DNA of 64,000 nt from Canna indica (lineage: Eukaryota; Streptophyta; Magnoliopsida; Zingiberales; Cannaceae), in the NCBI GenBank assembly GCA_034359265.1, contig CP136890.1:53747501-53811500 (forward strand), written 5' to 3'. Shown here in pieces: positions 1 to 11,524 of the stretch; the first letter of the stretch is position 1; the number at the start of each line of letters is the position of its first letter. The position numbers and the translations under genes were made by a program. The notes beneath the pieces are model-generated. The model did no database searches. It had not been told where the DNA came from and saw only the letters and a list, made by a program, of their open reading frames with translations.

Positions 1-96
1 TGAGGATTCACTTTAACCCCATGAAGCCATCATGACTTTCTTCTTCTTTTTGGTCTTGTCCCTTTTATAAGGAGTAGAGATAGAAGCCATCTTGAG

Positions 97-841
97 TTAT
101 GGGCAATCCTTCCTTAGGTGTCTCGGCTTGTTGCAATGGTAGTAAGTGTAGCCTCCTTTTCCTCTCCTCAAGCCACCGCTCATGAATCTCACGAATCTTC
201 TTGCCATCATCCCCATCTCTTCTTGCTCATCAAATTCTTCTTTGGATGATGAGGATTCTTCGGCTTGGTGTGATGCTTTTAAAGCAATGGTCTTGCTTTT
301 CAGGTCATCTTTCTCCTTGTGTGCCCTCATGTGGATCTCATGAGTCATGAGAGATCCAATGAGTTCAGTGATTTTCATAGTTGTCGACTCCTTGGCTTCC
401 ATGATAGCAATCACCTTTGGCTCCCAAGTCTTGGGAAGAGATCGGAGGAGCTTCCTTACCTTCTCCTCTCCTCTAATATCTTTACCAAAATTGCATAAAC
501 CATTAGTAATATTTTGAAAGTGTGCATACATTTCATCAATAATTTCATAACATTTCATAGTCATGCATGAGGAGGTTACTCTTGGACTCCTTAACTTGTG
601 AGGTACCTTCATGTATAGTCTCTAGGACATTCCAAAGTTCAAAGGCCGACTTACAAGTTGAGATCCTATTAAACTCATTAATAGAAAGAACACAATACAA
701 AGCATTCATGGCCTTGGCATTTGCATTAAAGAGTTTGACCTCATCTTGGTTCCATTCATCCATGTTTTTTGTAGGTTGCTTATATTCTGCTTGAATCATC
801 CTCCATACATCCATGCCTAGTGATTGAAGGAAGCTATTCAT
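97..841 (-). pseudogene. Copia gag polyprotein (frameshifted)
   Basis: Two overlapping minus-strand frames (841-545 and 612-97) together give a UBN2-type Copia gag: an N-terminal part with a W-N-L-E-T core, then a segment with KVRKLLRSLPKTWEPKV, which is typical of the family, then a zinc knuckle near 97-145. The knuckle reads Y-x-x-C-x4-H-x4-C, so its first Cys is replaced by Tyr. The frame change near 545-612 and this lost Cys mark it as dead. In intact members gag packages the element RNA into cytoplasmic particles. Confidence 0.85.
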
Positions 842-972
842 TGTAATATTCCAATAAGCATAGTTCTTTCCATCAAAGTGGTGGAGTATGAGTAGAGGAC
901 CCTTGAGCTAGTTGGATTTCGGTAGACATTCTAAGTTGTAGGGTAGATGATTAAATCTAGACCTATGACCTT

Positions 973-984
973 GCTCTGATACCA
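973..984 (-). other. Primer binding site (initiator Met-tRNA)
   Basis: The minus strand reads TGGTATCAGAGC, the canonical plant Met-tRNA complement, two bases inside the LTR end at 987. It fixes the orientation of the element and identifies 987-2282 as the 5' LTR. Confidence 0.9.
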
Positions 985-986
985 AA

Positions 987-2282
987 TGTTGTTCAAATAT
1001 TCACACTAGAAGGGGGAGGGGAGGTGAATTGTATGTGATCAAACTCTAGCTTCAATTTTAGTCTTTTCGGTTGTAAGCAACTTAATACAACAACTCGAGT
1101 TCTTTGAGTATGAATGATATAGACGATAAGCTAAGCACAATAAGCAAGTAACTAAGCAAGTAAGAATCAATGCAAATAAGAACAATATATAGTGATTCGG
1201 CCAACACGCTTACACCACTACCTTGGCTCCCCACCAAGAATCAATGAAATGTTTTCCAAAGAATACAATGAGGATTTAGTTCTCAACCCTTTGAGGAAAC
1301 CCCAACACCTATTCTCTAGTAAAACAAATCTCTACAACCACACCAAGCTGTTTCACAAGCACACCTAGCAAACTAAATCAACACAACAAGATGAAAACAC
1401 AATAAAGGAGCAATAAATGTAAAACAAACTTGTTGTGCTTATTTCTCCGGCCTTCCAAACTTTCAACTCCTCAAGAAGATGAAGAGCTTTGCCTTGAGAG
1501 GGTTGAAGAGTGAAGACCACCACTTGAGAGTGTAGAAGTGAGAACTAGGGCTTTTAGATTACTCTTTGAAGACTCAAACACTTAAGGATTTGCTCAATGA
1601 ACTATTAGGGACCAAGGAAGGCAAGTTTGGGAGCTTATATAGAGATCCCAAAGGTAGGAGCTCGGTTTCCAACAAGCTCAACGAATAGGAAATTCAAAAT
1701 ATAGCCGTCAGGGGTATTCTGGGAATTTTGGACAGTTTGACCTGGAATGTACTGTTGTTTTTCGGGCTATTCCGGAATGTCTATTCGGGATGTTTCGGGC
1801 TATTTCGGAATGTCCATCTGGGATGTTCCGAGCTACTCCGTAATGTCCATCCGGGATGTTCTGGGGTGTTCCGAGATGTTTCGGGATATTCGAGTATGTT
1901 ACAACATCTCATCCGGGATATTTCGGGAATGTTACAACATCCCATCCGGGATATTTTGGGAATGTTTTAACATCCCATCCGAGATATTCTAGGATGTTAT
2001 AATATTCTATCCGAAATGTTGTTTATGACTTGGAAGCTCTTGATTAGGTTCATGTCCTAGGGATATATTACATTTGATTCTAAGCCTAAACCTAGGATTT
2101 GACTTGGTTTTAACTTGATCGCCATTGGAACCATTTTTACTTGATTCTTTGCATTTTTCCGGACGAACTTCGTAGGCGGATCGTTCCATCAATCTGAATC
2201 CAAAACTCACCAAATGAATTAGATACATGTTTGTTATCATCAAAATAGAGAGTGAGGCATAGGTGGAATGCTTGGGCCAATA
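987..2282 (-). repeat. 5' LTR of SIRE-like Copia element
   Basis: On the + strand it starts TGTTGTTC next to the primer site. It ends near CCAATA, just after a block (TTTGTTATCATCAAAATA) that also lies near the end of the solo LTR at 24913-26354. Expected ends are TG...CA; the right end is diverged, so its boundary is good to a few bases. The LTR carries a degenerate tandem repeat at 1745-2030. Confidence 0.75.
1745..2030. repeat. Degenerate tandem repeat inside LTR
   Basis: About nine imperfect units of roughly 30 bp built on CATCCGGGATATTTCGGG and AATGTTACAACATC. Units in the right half are longer and more alike. It lies where the related LTRs at 25625 and 39120 carry a different array (GGTCGACC). 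Confidence 0.7.
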
Positions 2283-2289
2283 TTGGATT

Positions 2290-3500
2290 CCAAGCTATAA
2301 TTTGAGTCATGATTATAGAAATAATTCCATTTGCAGGAGATTGACTATATAATTTGAGTGGCTTTCTTTTGCTTCACCCTTGTTTCAAGAAGTCACACAT
2401 AGTTGAGTTTGTTCAATGTAATGTCGCTTCGTACTGTAGAGCGGTCCTTCGAGAAGTTTAGCCCTCGAACATTCCATGATGCAAGACTAAACATGCTGAT
2501 TATTCAGAGGAAATGCTTGGCTCCCTTGAATTCTATTTATCTCCAACTTATCAATCTTGTCATCGAGGTGATTATCACATAAGGTTTCCTCATAATCCTC
2601 CTTGAGCAGTTAGAAGGAGTTTCCTAGCTTGATAGGCCCATCATTTAGCGGCCCTAGGTGCTGAACTGGTGTAATGTTCTTTCTGATAGAACTATTCAAT
2701 CGAACTTTGGTCAATCAAACTTGAACTTCGATCGATCGGGTCTCGACCAATACTATCCCAAAGGCTGGATTCTACCTTCTACTTCTTGTTGGTTTCACTT
2801 GTTTTATTTGTTTTCAACTCAACATTGTTAGTCTTTCCACATGGTTCTTTAGCTAAGTCACTCCTTGAAGTTGGCTTCTTTATGATCCAAATTGAGGTCT
2901 CCTTCTTGACGAGTAGAGGAAATTTAGTATCCGTGTGGCCAAAGGTATAGCACCATGGGCATCTAGTTGGCTTCCATCCATACTCGAACTTTATAAGGTG
3001 CTGCGTATTCCTCACGATGAAGGCCAAACTACCAGGGAGCCCTGCTCCCACATACATCTTAACGCAAATGTGGGTATATCCTATCCGGGTCTTGGTGGCG
3101 AAAGGCTTATCCATGTAGAGTGGTTTGGCGAGTCTACTAATAATTTTTCCAATTTGAAGCACTCTAGAAATCCAATGGTAGATACAGAATCTTGATCCAT
3201 ATAAGGAATAGTACGTAGATATAGATATTTTTTCCAATTTCATTCTAGACGACCATCTTTTAAGTGCAAGTAATTTCCTGTGGATGAACCATGGTCCCCC
3301 TTCAAGAGTTACAAGCATATCCTCCTCAAGTGTATACTTGAAAATGAGAAAGCCAAAGGGAAGAGAGAAGGCCTCAAATTCTCCTCTAGGGTGCCACATT
3401 GCTATAGCCTACAAGCGAATACCTCCAATGCTCAACTCCACCATGTAACTCCTCATCATATACATCAACAACAAATTCGCATCAAGAATATTTGGCTTTA
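2290..3500 (-). mobile_element. L1-type LINE fragment
   Basis: Minus-strand non-LTR element with the end of ORF1 (2779-3399) followed by the start of ORF2 (about 2490 leftwards). The ORF2 start shows S-W-N-V-R-G-L-N (2456-2482), the opening motif of the APE endonuclease. It is cut off at the LTR boundary near 2283. Reverse transcriptase is absent. Confidence 0.7.
2779..3399 (-). pseudogene. LINE ORF1 (DUF4283 plus zinc knuckle)
   Basis: About 206 residues. The N-terminal part contains GGPWFIHRKLLALKRW, the hallmark of the DUF4283 domain of plant L1 ORF1 proteins. A zinc knuckle of the zf-CCHC_4 type follows near residue 150 (C-P-W-C-Y-x-F-G-H), with its last Cys replaced by Phe. The N-terminus of the family protein is missing. 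Intact ORF1 proteins bind the LINE RNA. Confidence 0.75.
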
Positions 3501-3504
3501 ACTT

Positions 3505-3739
3505 TGTTACAAGCTGTAGGATAGTCTTTCCTTATATATGTACATAATTGTAAGGATTTGATTAAGGAAAACTGTATAATAGTCTTTCCTTATATATGTA
3601 CATAATTATAGGGATTTGATTAGGGACTAATTTAGGGGCTGATTTGTAGGGATAGAATTTGATATCTTTCCTTTTTCTATAGCCTTTGTAATTTTATAAA
3701 TACGTGTTGTATTTATTGGAATACGACACAAGAAATTAT

Positions 3740-3830
<91 letters not shown>

Positions 3831-3833
3831 ACA
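3505..3833 (+). repeat. 5' LTR of a short-LTR Copia element
   Basis: It starts TGTTAC and ends TTATTACA directly before a primer site. It contains two copies of a 46-bp segment (3521-3566 and 3579-3624, period 58) and ends in a long CT microsatellite. It fits with the decayed gag at 7270-7630 as the same element, split by a solo LTR. Confidence 0.65.
3744..3826. repeat. (TC)n microsatellite
   Basis: Uninterrupted TC dinucleotide run of about 83 bp inside the 3' end of the LTR. Confidence 0.98.
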
Positions 3834-3845
3834 TGATATCAGAGC
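3834..3845 (+). other. Primer binding site (Met-tRNA)
   Basis: TGATATCAGAGC immediately follows the LTR. It has one G-to-A change from the usual TGGTATCAGAGC. Confidence 0.75.
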
Positions 3846-3925
3846 TTTTCTCAGTTTCTTGTCTAGCCTTTCTTAGTTTCTTGTCTTTGTTTGCTAGGGT
3901 TCTTTCCTGATAGTTCATGGGTCAC

Positions 3926-6853
3926 TGTCACACCCCAAATCAGAGTCACATGACCGGCCAGGGTATATGTGCCTATACCTCGCAGTCTAACTCATGCACA
4001 TGCCAACTCACGAGAATAAATAATAGCGGAAAGAAATCAACAAGTTTTTATTTCAATTAGAAATCAAAACTGAGTTCATCATAAACAAGTTTTAGTTAAC
4101 GAATCAAAAATGCGGAAATAGTACATCAAGTCCAACATGCCAAATACAATAAAATCTGAATAAAATGACATAAATGCCTCAAGGGCTACAACCCAAAAAG
4201 ACCAACAAAAGTACACGATACACTACCAAAGTACTCAACTACGACCCTAACTAGGACTGCTATGAGATCATGCGGCTCCCCTGCCCTCCAGCTGCGTCAA
4301 GTGCTCTAGCCCACCTCATCGGTCAGGCTTTGCAAAACAAAACAACAACAACGGGTGAGTTCAAAGAACTTAGTGAGTGATTCTACCAACCCTCACAAAT
4401 AAACATCACAGATAAGATGCTTAAGGTAAAACTCCTGACTCAAGCAGAAAAAGATCACAAGGGAGTGACCAGTTAACAGGCCATCCGGCCACCACTTGCC
4501 CGAAGGTAGCCAACACTCAAAAAGTGAAGAACAATAGGCCTAAGCCTACCACGCCCTAAGGCAATAACACATACTAGAATAATCAGGAAGGCCCTCTGAA
4601 CTTATCCTAGTATAAAGAAACCCGGGAGCAATCGGAAAAGACCCTCCGAACTTGCTCCACGAGACGCGTAGGAACAATCGGGATTCGCTCATCCGAACTT
4701 GCCCCTTTAAGATATCATAGGAGTAATCGGGTAGGCCCTCCGAGCTTACTCCTTAAAGATATCACAGAAATAATCGGGAAAGACCCTCCGAACTTATTCC
4801 TTAAAACCACCTCGGGGATAATCGGGTAGGCCCTCCGAACTTATCCCACGAGGCCAAACCGGAACAATCGGAATTTGCCCACCCGAACTTGTTCCAATAA
4901 ATAACGTAGGAGTAATCGGGATTCGCCCATCCGAACTTACCTATTTAAAAGCACCTCGGGAATAATCGGGTTGGCCCTCCGAACTTATTCCACGAGGCCA
5001 AACCGGAATTATCGGGAAAGGCTCTCCGAACTTATTCCCCGGGTTGGGAATTAGCGATCCAACCTCCCGGGCCTAGCCCCCAATCCGGCTCCTCAATGAG
5101 CCTCTCCGTCATTCATAAAATATGGCGCACCATGACCTAAGTCATAACTCTCCTACGGTGTCTTAGGGGTGATCATATTGGAAAGTGTCTCAACACTCCA
5201 AAACCTGACCCCAACTCCTAGACCCGTAATGTCATAAACCCGTGTGGTTTTATTTCATGCATAAACTTCTCATGTTGGTTCATATCCGATTATGCTGACC
5301 TTTTTCCCCAATTTTAATTATGCAATTAAAATTTAGTTCACCACAATTAAGATTTTGTTTTAGCTTACTGTTCTGCCCAAAACCAATGTATCTAATCCGA
5401 TTCTTATCTCCAAAGTGTGTCCTATGTTTCCAAACTATATTTTATAGTTGAAACAATAGGTTACACGACTATGTTCAGATAAATATAAAGACCACAGCAA
5501 GCATTACAAAAATAGCACAAATTCATCATCTCAGAATGAAATTCCAGCAACAGTGAATTTTCAGCATATTATGAAAATAAATCCGAAAATTACAGAATTG
5601 AATTCCTTAATTATCACCACAACAGAATTATATCATGGAGACAAAATTCACAAGAATTAAATCATATTTGTTTAGCTAAGATTAACAAGAATCAAGATAT
5701 TCTTTAAACAAGATCTCAACTACATGATCAAGAACCCACATTAAGCATACTCATGGCTTTAAGATCAAAATCATATTTTTATAAACATGATTAAATTCCA
5801 AAAAATCACAGATTTAAGTCTAAGGCTTGCCACAACAATACAACAACCTATATTGGTAAGCAATCCAAAGTATAGACCTCAAAATAAACAAGAACATCTC
5901 ACTTAGGCATTTCATCGAACATCTTGAGGGCACCCTTGATTCTTCCTTGGCCGAGCACCCCTAGGATCATCCTAGGGCTGGCGAGCCCCAAAGGGGAGGG
6001 TTTAGGGCCTCCTCAAGTACGACAGACAAAAAATAATAGCAAGAATTCGAGAGATCATCGAAAAATAAATCAAGAACATCAAGCCTCCAAGACGACTTCA
6101 AGAAACTCGAAGAAAACCCGAGAAGGAGGGGTAAAACCATTCACATAATTAGGAAGGAAATTTAGAGGAGAACTTCCAAGCGGCGATATCCAAATCCGAC
6201 CTCAAAGGGGGCGGCTTGGCTCCTCATGAAGAGGCGGCTTGGTTCCAATCATGAAAAGGGGCAGCGGCTCAAAGCTTCAAGGAGGCGGTGGCTTCAAGGA
6301 TTCAAGCCGACGGCTTGGCCTCCAAAGAGAGGGGAAGAAGAGGGGGAAAGAGGAAGAGGGCTTGGCGGCTGCCACGCTCGGGGGCTCTAGAAGAGGGAAG
6401 GGAGGGGCAGTGGCTTGGGTGGCTCCTTTCTTCTCTCCAAGTGGCTTGTAAAGATCCAATAGGGAGCTGCAAACCCTAGGGGGGGAGAATTTATAATCCT
6501 TCCCACCTCTTTTAACCCGCATCCACCTCAACCCGGATTCATACCCACTAACCTCTCGACCCGCTAACCCACTAATGTTAATTAAACCCAAATTAATCCC
6601 AATGCTCCACATAAACATCCAACACATGCACACCGACATGCGACATAATTAAATAATTCAAACACATGCAACCACATAATAAAATAAATTCATCCACACA
6701 AGCCAAAAATTACATAATTCATATTCCTACTTACCCGAGCTCACAAGCTCGCATCGGACCATGAGTCGACTCAGCTCGACCCCGGACTGGTCCACTAGGC
6801 TGGCAAACACACACAATAATATGGAATTTAGAATTAATATCTAGGATATTACA
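3926..6853 (-). mobile_element. Solo LTR, Ty3 type D (first copy)
   Basis: A 2928-bp LTR from TGTCACACCC to GGATATTACA, flanked by perfect 5-bp target duplications GTCAC (3921-3925 and 6854-6858). No internal domain lies next to it, so it is a solo LTR. In reverse orientation it matches the LTR at 9038-11929 along its length: ends, GC-rich leader, hairpin array and acceptor region. It sits between the primer site and gag of the host Copia element. On its own strand the GC-rich leader is 6480-6190. A weak donor (GTGAAT) lies near 6145, and the acceptor CAG is mutated to CAA near 4330. Confidence 0.92.
4575..5045 (-). repeat. Hairpin minisatellite array in type D LTR
   Basis: About nine units of roughly 48-55 bp. 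Each unit pairs a left stem such as GGAGCAATCGG with a right stem such as CCGAACTTGCTCC. Stem ends change in step between units (GGAGTAA with TTACTCC, GGGATAA with TTATCCC, GGAACAA with TTGTTCC), so pairing is kept. Confidence 0.85.
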
Positions 6854-7269
6854 GTCACCTCTGAGAGTGATCGCTTTTCTGATAGTTCAGTCGTTCCCCT
6901 TTTTTTGTGACTGGGTGTGCAGCGTGTGAGCCTCACGCGTCACTTTTCGATGGCCGGTGACTGGATCGTTAAACCCGTGCTTGAGCTTCAATCGGCTTTC
7001 CTGAGGTCGACTTCTTATTTCCGACCATATTTACGTGCTTCGATGGCCGATCAGTACTAGTTTGAGGTACTTCATTGTCTTATGTTTTCGGTTTGCTGGA
7101 AGTTCTCGTTGTTTTGTTTCTCTGTGTCTTGAGATTCTCAGTGGTTCTCTCCTCACTGTAGTCCATTTGGGGTGAAACATATACTGTTTGTTGTATATTT
7201 TTTATTGGAAAAATGATTGAGTCTAAGGCATATGTGAGTGAAATGGTCCTTTTGATGTTTAAAATCACT

Positions 7270-7630
7270 GCGTACAAGTAAAACGAAACCAACTATTTGG
7301 ATTAGAACAAGACCGCCCATATTTATATGCGGAGCATTGACAAAGATAATCATCTGACTAAAGATCCTCCCATTAATGATACAAGACAAACCTGGATGAG
7401 AGAAGATGCATGGTTTTTTTTGCAAATTAGGAACTCCATTGATAGTGAGGTAATTTGCCTAATTAATCACTATGAATTTGTTAAAGAGCTATTGGATTAT
7501 CTGGAACTTTTATATTTTGGAAAAGCGAATGTGAAATAATTTGATTAAGTCACAATGATGGTATGGATATGTTATTCAACATAGCTCAGGCCCTTGTTGA
7601 AGGCAAAGAGTGTTGTGGCGCATGTTCAGC
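7270..7630 (+). pseudogene. Copia gag fragment
   Basis: An open stretch at 7327-7539 encodes DKDNHLTKDPP, then W-x-R-E-D-A-W and a leucine-rich helix ending F-G-K-A-N, matching the N-terminal region of Retrotran_gag-type Copia proteins. The matching residues N-Y-L-D just upstream (from about 7288) are in frame but interrupted by a stop. Similarity fades after 7630. It is probably the gag of the element whose LTR is at 3505-3833. Confidence 0.7.
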
Positions 7631-7659
7631 TATGTGTTGTCCCAAGGTCACTGGGATCA

Positions 7660-8533
7660 TGCAGCAGTTTTGAATTAAGAAGGGGTTCTTGATTCTTCTT
7701 GGAGCTGCCACCTTCAAGGAACAATAGGAGCAACTCCTCTTGGGTTGTGTGGCGGCTGACTTCTCCCTCTTAGAAACCCCAGCCTCCTCTTCGTCTTCCC
7801 TCTTCTACCTTTGAGAAAGGCAGCGTGGAGAAGATATCCTTCCCCTTTGGAGCTGCCCCGTTAGAACAAGGTACAATGGTTGTATCCTTTTGTTTCTTGT
7901 TGCCGATTCTTGTCATTCTTTCTTTCTTATTGGGGCAGCACCATGCTTGAAAGGATGCCCCCCCTTTTGAGCCACGACGAGTGTGATCACTGCCCAGGAA
8001 AGAGGTTTCCTGAAGTTACGAGTAGCTTGGTGTGGACTATCATTGGAGGACGTGCGCGTGTGCGTCTCAGAGTTTGGGATCGGAGCAGCTCTTGATCCTT
8101 TTCGGCAAAGGTATAGAATAGCTTGTTACTCACGTATAGAATTCCTTAACGTCAGTAAAGTAGATCACTATTTTCGGGATGCTTTTAATATTTTTGAAAT
8201 TTGTTTTTTTCCACTATTTTCCAATGTGTTTTCTCTCCGCGTCCCAAGAAAGTCATCGTTGTAAAGAAACTCTATAATTAGTGGATTAAGTGTGAAATCC
8301 TAAGCGGGGTGCTTAGGTAGTGGAGTAGGCGGGTTGCCGAACCATTATAAATCTCTTGTGTTTGCATTGATTAATTTGTGTGTGCACTTGTTCATATTTG
8401 CTTCCGTGAATAATTGATTAAACTTGTGTTTTTTTTTCCTAAGTTGAAAGAAACGTATTAAAACCAGAAATAGGCTTAAGTTTATAGTAAACACACTATT
8501 CACCTCCCCTCTAATGTGGTCATTCACCTTACA
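7660..8533 (+). repeat. Decayed SIRE-like Copia LTR
   Basis: The right end (about 8280-8533) carries the block GGTAGTGGAGTAGGCGG, seen reversed in the solo LTRs at 24913 and 38297, and the end motif CTATTCACCTCCCCTCTA. A primer site follows. The left boundary is not defined; the GC-rich stretch 7680-8100 may belong to another element. Confidence 0.5.
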
Positions 8534-8535
8534 TC

Positions 8536-8547
8536 TAGTATCAGAGT
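8536..8547 (+). other. Primer binding site, two transitions
   Basis: TAGTATCAGAGT differs from TGGTATCAGAGC by G-to-A and C-to-T, as expected from cytosine deamination. It supports the + orientation of the LTR to its left. Confidence 0.65.
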
Positions 8548-8604
8548 GGGTTCGTAGTTTGAGATTTCACCATCTTTTCTACACTTAGTTTGGATCTTAG
8601 AATG

Positions 8605-8813
8605 ATGAGTCAAGCCCCGACTCAACCAACCAACCCGATTTCGACCCAACTTGAATCAATCCAACACCTAAATCCTAAAAACATTAATTACGAGTCCAAC
8701 CATTAAATTATACCTTCCACTCGCATGATATCACGACTCAGCTCGACTCATTCCCAATCTGGTATGCTGCACCAAATAAAAATTTTATATTAGGAAAAAT
8801 CTCGGGAATTACA
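8605..8813 (-). repeat. Ty3 type A LTR fragment
   Basis: The reverse strand begins TGTAATTCCCGAGA and continues with a TTTTATTTGGTGCAGC block, like the starts of the LTRs at 16010 and 36919. It breaks off at 8605 after about 210 bp. Confidence 0.6.
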
Positions 8814-8950
8814 CATTCGCTCCACACTTTGCTTACCTAAAATAGTAGAAAATTCTATAAATACCCCCACGACCTTCAAAATCCAACTTCCAATTGTGTA
8901 ATTCTCAATCTAAAATATTGTGTAATCATATGAAAATTCATCAATACATA

Positions 8951-9039
8951 CGTGACACATATCAACTCGCTCGCTAGGATTAGTTTCTAAAATTTATTCA
9001 ACATGCATGTATCAACTCGATTAGTTTCGAATTGAAGTG
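8951..9039 (+). repeat. 89-bp direct repeat, left copy
   Basis: Runs from CGTGACACATATC to GAATTGAAGTG and recurs at 11923-12011 with two mismatches. The two copies bracket the type D solo LTR. The CGTGACA at the start of the right copy is also the last seven bases of the LTR. Confidence 0.93.
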
Positions 9040-9747
9040 TAATATCCTAAATATATATATTTTTTATTTTTCCTTTATGTTTGTGTTTGTCAGCCTAGCG
9101 GACTAGTCTGGGGTCAAGCCGAGTCGACTCATCGTCTGGTGCGAGCTTGCGAGGTCGGGTAAATAGGAATATGAATTATGTAATTTCTTGCTTGTGTAGA
9201 TGAATTTATTTAATTATGTGGTTGCATGTGTTTGAATTATTAAATTATATCGCATATTGGCTGATGGATGGGGTTAGATTAAGCTAAGGTGGGTTAGCGG
9301 GTTTGGATTCGGATTGAGATGGATGCGGGTTAAAGGAGGTTAGGGTTGAAGAGGTGGGAAGGGATTATAAAAATCCCCCCCCCCCCCCCCCCCCCACGGG
9401 CTTTGCGGCTACCGATTGGAGCCGCACAAGCTGTGAAAGGAGAGAGGAGCCAAGCCAAGCCAACCACCCCTCTCCTCTTCCCTGGAGCCGCCGTCCTCAA
9501 GCCGCAGCAGCCGAGCCGAGCCCCCCCCCCCTTCCTCTCCTTCTCTCTTTCTCTTGGAGCCAAACAGAGAGGAGCCGCCCAGCCAAGCTGAGTCGCGCCT
9601 CTCTCTCTTCCCCTTTCTTGAAGCCGACGGCTTGGAGTGGAGCCGCCGCCCCTTCTTCCCCCTTCGTTGAGTCGAGCCGCCATCTCTTGAAGTCGGATTC
9701 GAGGGCCGTCATCCGAGATTTCTCCTCTAATCCTCCTTCCTATTTAG

Positions 9748-11524
9748 GTGAGTAGTTTTACCCCTCCTTCTTGGATTTCTTCAAATTCTTGAAGCCGTTC
9801 TTGAAGGCAAAGATGCTCTTGATTTGTTTTCCGACGATCTCTTGAATTCTCGCGGTTCTTTTTGTGTGCCATGCTTGAGGAGACCCTAAACCCTCCCCTA
9901 TTGGGCTCGGCAACCCTAGGATGATCCTAGGGGTGCTCGACCAAGGTGGAGAAAAGGGGTGCCCTCCAAGTGTTCGATGAATTGCCTAAGTGAAGGGTGT
10001 AGATTTTCTTGCCTTCTATGATTCAATTTGTTCATCAATCTTGATGCTTGTAATTTAAATTCATGCTTGATATTAAAATCTGTGATTTTTGGAAATATAT
10101 CATATGTTTCAAAGATGGGTTTGATCTTGAAGGCATGAGGGTTCTTCATTTAAATTCTTGAGCATAAAGGTTGGTTCTTGGTTAAAGAGGGTTCTGATGC
10201 TTGTTGTTCTTGCTTAATAAATATGGTTTTTATGATATTTATTTTAATGATTATGAATCTGATGTGATTGAAATTTTGGGAGTTATATTCTGAAAATTTT
10301 TGGATTTAATTTCCTTATTATGCTAAAACTCTGAACAATTTCATGCTGAGTTAATGAATCAGGATTGATTTTGAAATCTTGTTTATTATGTGCATAGTTT
10401 TCTGAACATAGTCATGTAACGTATCGTTTTGACCAAAAAATGTAGTTTGAAAACATAGGTCACACTCTGGAGACCATATTCGGGTTAGACACATCTGTTT
10501 CGGGCATATAACAGTAAGCTAAAACAAAATCCTAAAACAAAACCCTAATTTTGGTGATCTAACTTTTAATTGTATAATTAAAATTGAGCAAGGGATCAGC
10601 ATAATCTATTAAGAACCAACAAATAAAGTTATGCATGAAATAAAACCTCACGGGTTTAGGAGTTGGGTCAAGTATTGGAGTGTTGAGACTCTTCCCAATA
10701 AGGACACCCCTAACACACCCCTAAGACACCGTAGGAGAGACTTGACTTAGGTCATATTACGTCATATCTTTATGAATGGCGGAGAGGCTCGTTGAGGAGC
10801 CGGATTGCGGGCTAGGCCCGGAAGGTTGGATGGCTAATTCCCAACCTGTGGAACAAGTTCGGATGGGCAAATCCCGATTGTTCCTGCGTATCTTGTGGAA
10901 CAAGTTCGAACGGGCAAATCCCAATTGTTCCCAAGATTCTATATTTAAAGAAATAAATTTGGATGGATGAATCTCGATTATTCCTACGTTATGTTTTTAG
11001 AATAAGTTCGAATGGGCAAATCCTGATTGTTCTGGTTTGGCCTCGTGGAATAAGTTCGGACGGGCAAATCCTGATTATTCCCGAGGTGCTTTTAAGGAAT
11101 AAGTTCAAATGGGCAAATTCTGATTATTCCTGTGATATCTTAACGGGGCAAGTTTGGATGGGCGATTCCTGATTGTTCCTACGCATCTCATGGAGCAAGT
11201 TCGGATGAGCTAATCCCGATTGCTCCCGAGTTTCTTTATATTAGGATATGTTCGGAGGGCCATCCCAATTATCCTAGTTTGTTTTGTTGCCTTAGGGCAT
11301 GGTAGGCTTAGGCCTGTTGATCTTCACTGTTTGGGTGTTGGCTACCTTCGGGCATGTGGTGGCCAGATGGCCTGTTAGCTAGTCACTCCCTTGTGACCTC
11401 TCCTGCTTGAGTCAGGAGTTTTGCTTTATGCATCATATTTGTGTTTGGTTTTTCGTAGGGGTTGGTAGAACCGCTCACTGAGTTCTTTCGAACTCACCCG
11501 TTGTCGTTTGTTTTTGTTTTGCAG
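9748..11524 (+). other. Predicted intron inside type D LTR
   Basis: Donor TAG/GTGAGTAG at 9748 and acceptor TTTTTGTTTTGCAG/AGCC ending at 11524. The same pair of signals sits at matching places in type A, B and C LTRs. If spliced, it removes the hairpin array and most of the leader. This is predicted from signals only. Confidence 0.5.
10851..11276 (+). repeat. Hairpin minisatellite array in type D LTR
   Basis: Nine units of about 46-52 bp. Each has GGAACAAGTTCGGA, a GGGCAAAT loop, then CCCGATTGTTCC. Stem variants match across units: GGAATAA with TTATTCC, GGAGCAA with TTGCTCC, TAGGATA with TATCCTA. Confidence 0.88.

Larger units (their letters stand above)
1..986 (-). mobile_element. Internal 5' part of a SIRE/Maximus-like Copia retrotransposon
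   Basis: Read on the minus strand, the element runs from its LTR (987-2282) through a Met-tRNA primer site into gag and leaves the window at base 1. Only the leader and gag are present; protease, integrase and RT would lie outside to the left. The class rests on the gag type, the primer site, and an LTR end (CACTAGAAGGGGGAGG-like) shared with the solo LTRs at 24913 and 38297. It is decayed, because gag is frameshifted. Confidence 0.8.

Noticed and set aside
3704..3910. Open frame made largely of Ser-Leu repeats
   Set aside because: Translation of the CT microsatellite in an LTR.
6277..6639. 120-codon minus-strand open frame, Pro- and Ser-rich at its end
   Set aside because: It lies in the GC-rich leader of the type D LTR. 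The same segment at 9330-9755 is open in several frames, so composition explains it.
9354..9755. 133-codon Pro/Ser/Ala-rich open frame
   Set aside because: GC-rich LTR leader with a C homopolymer; not conserved as protein between the two LTR copies.
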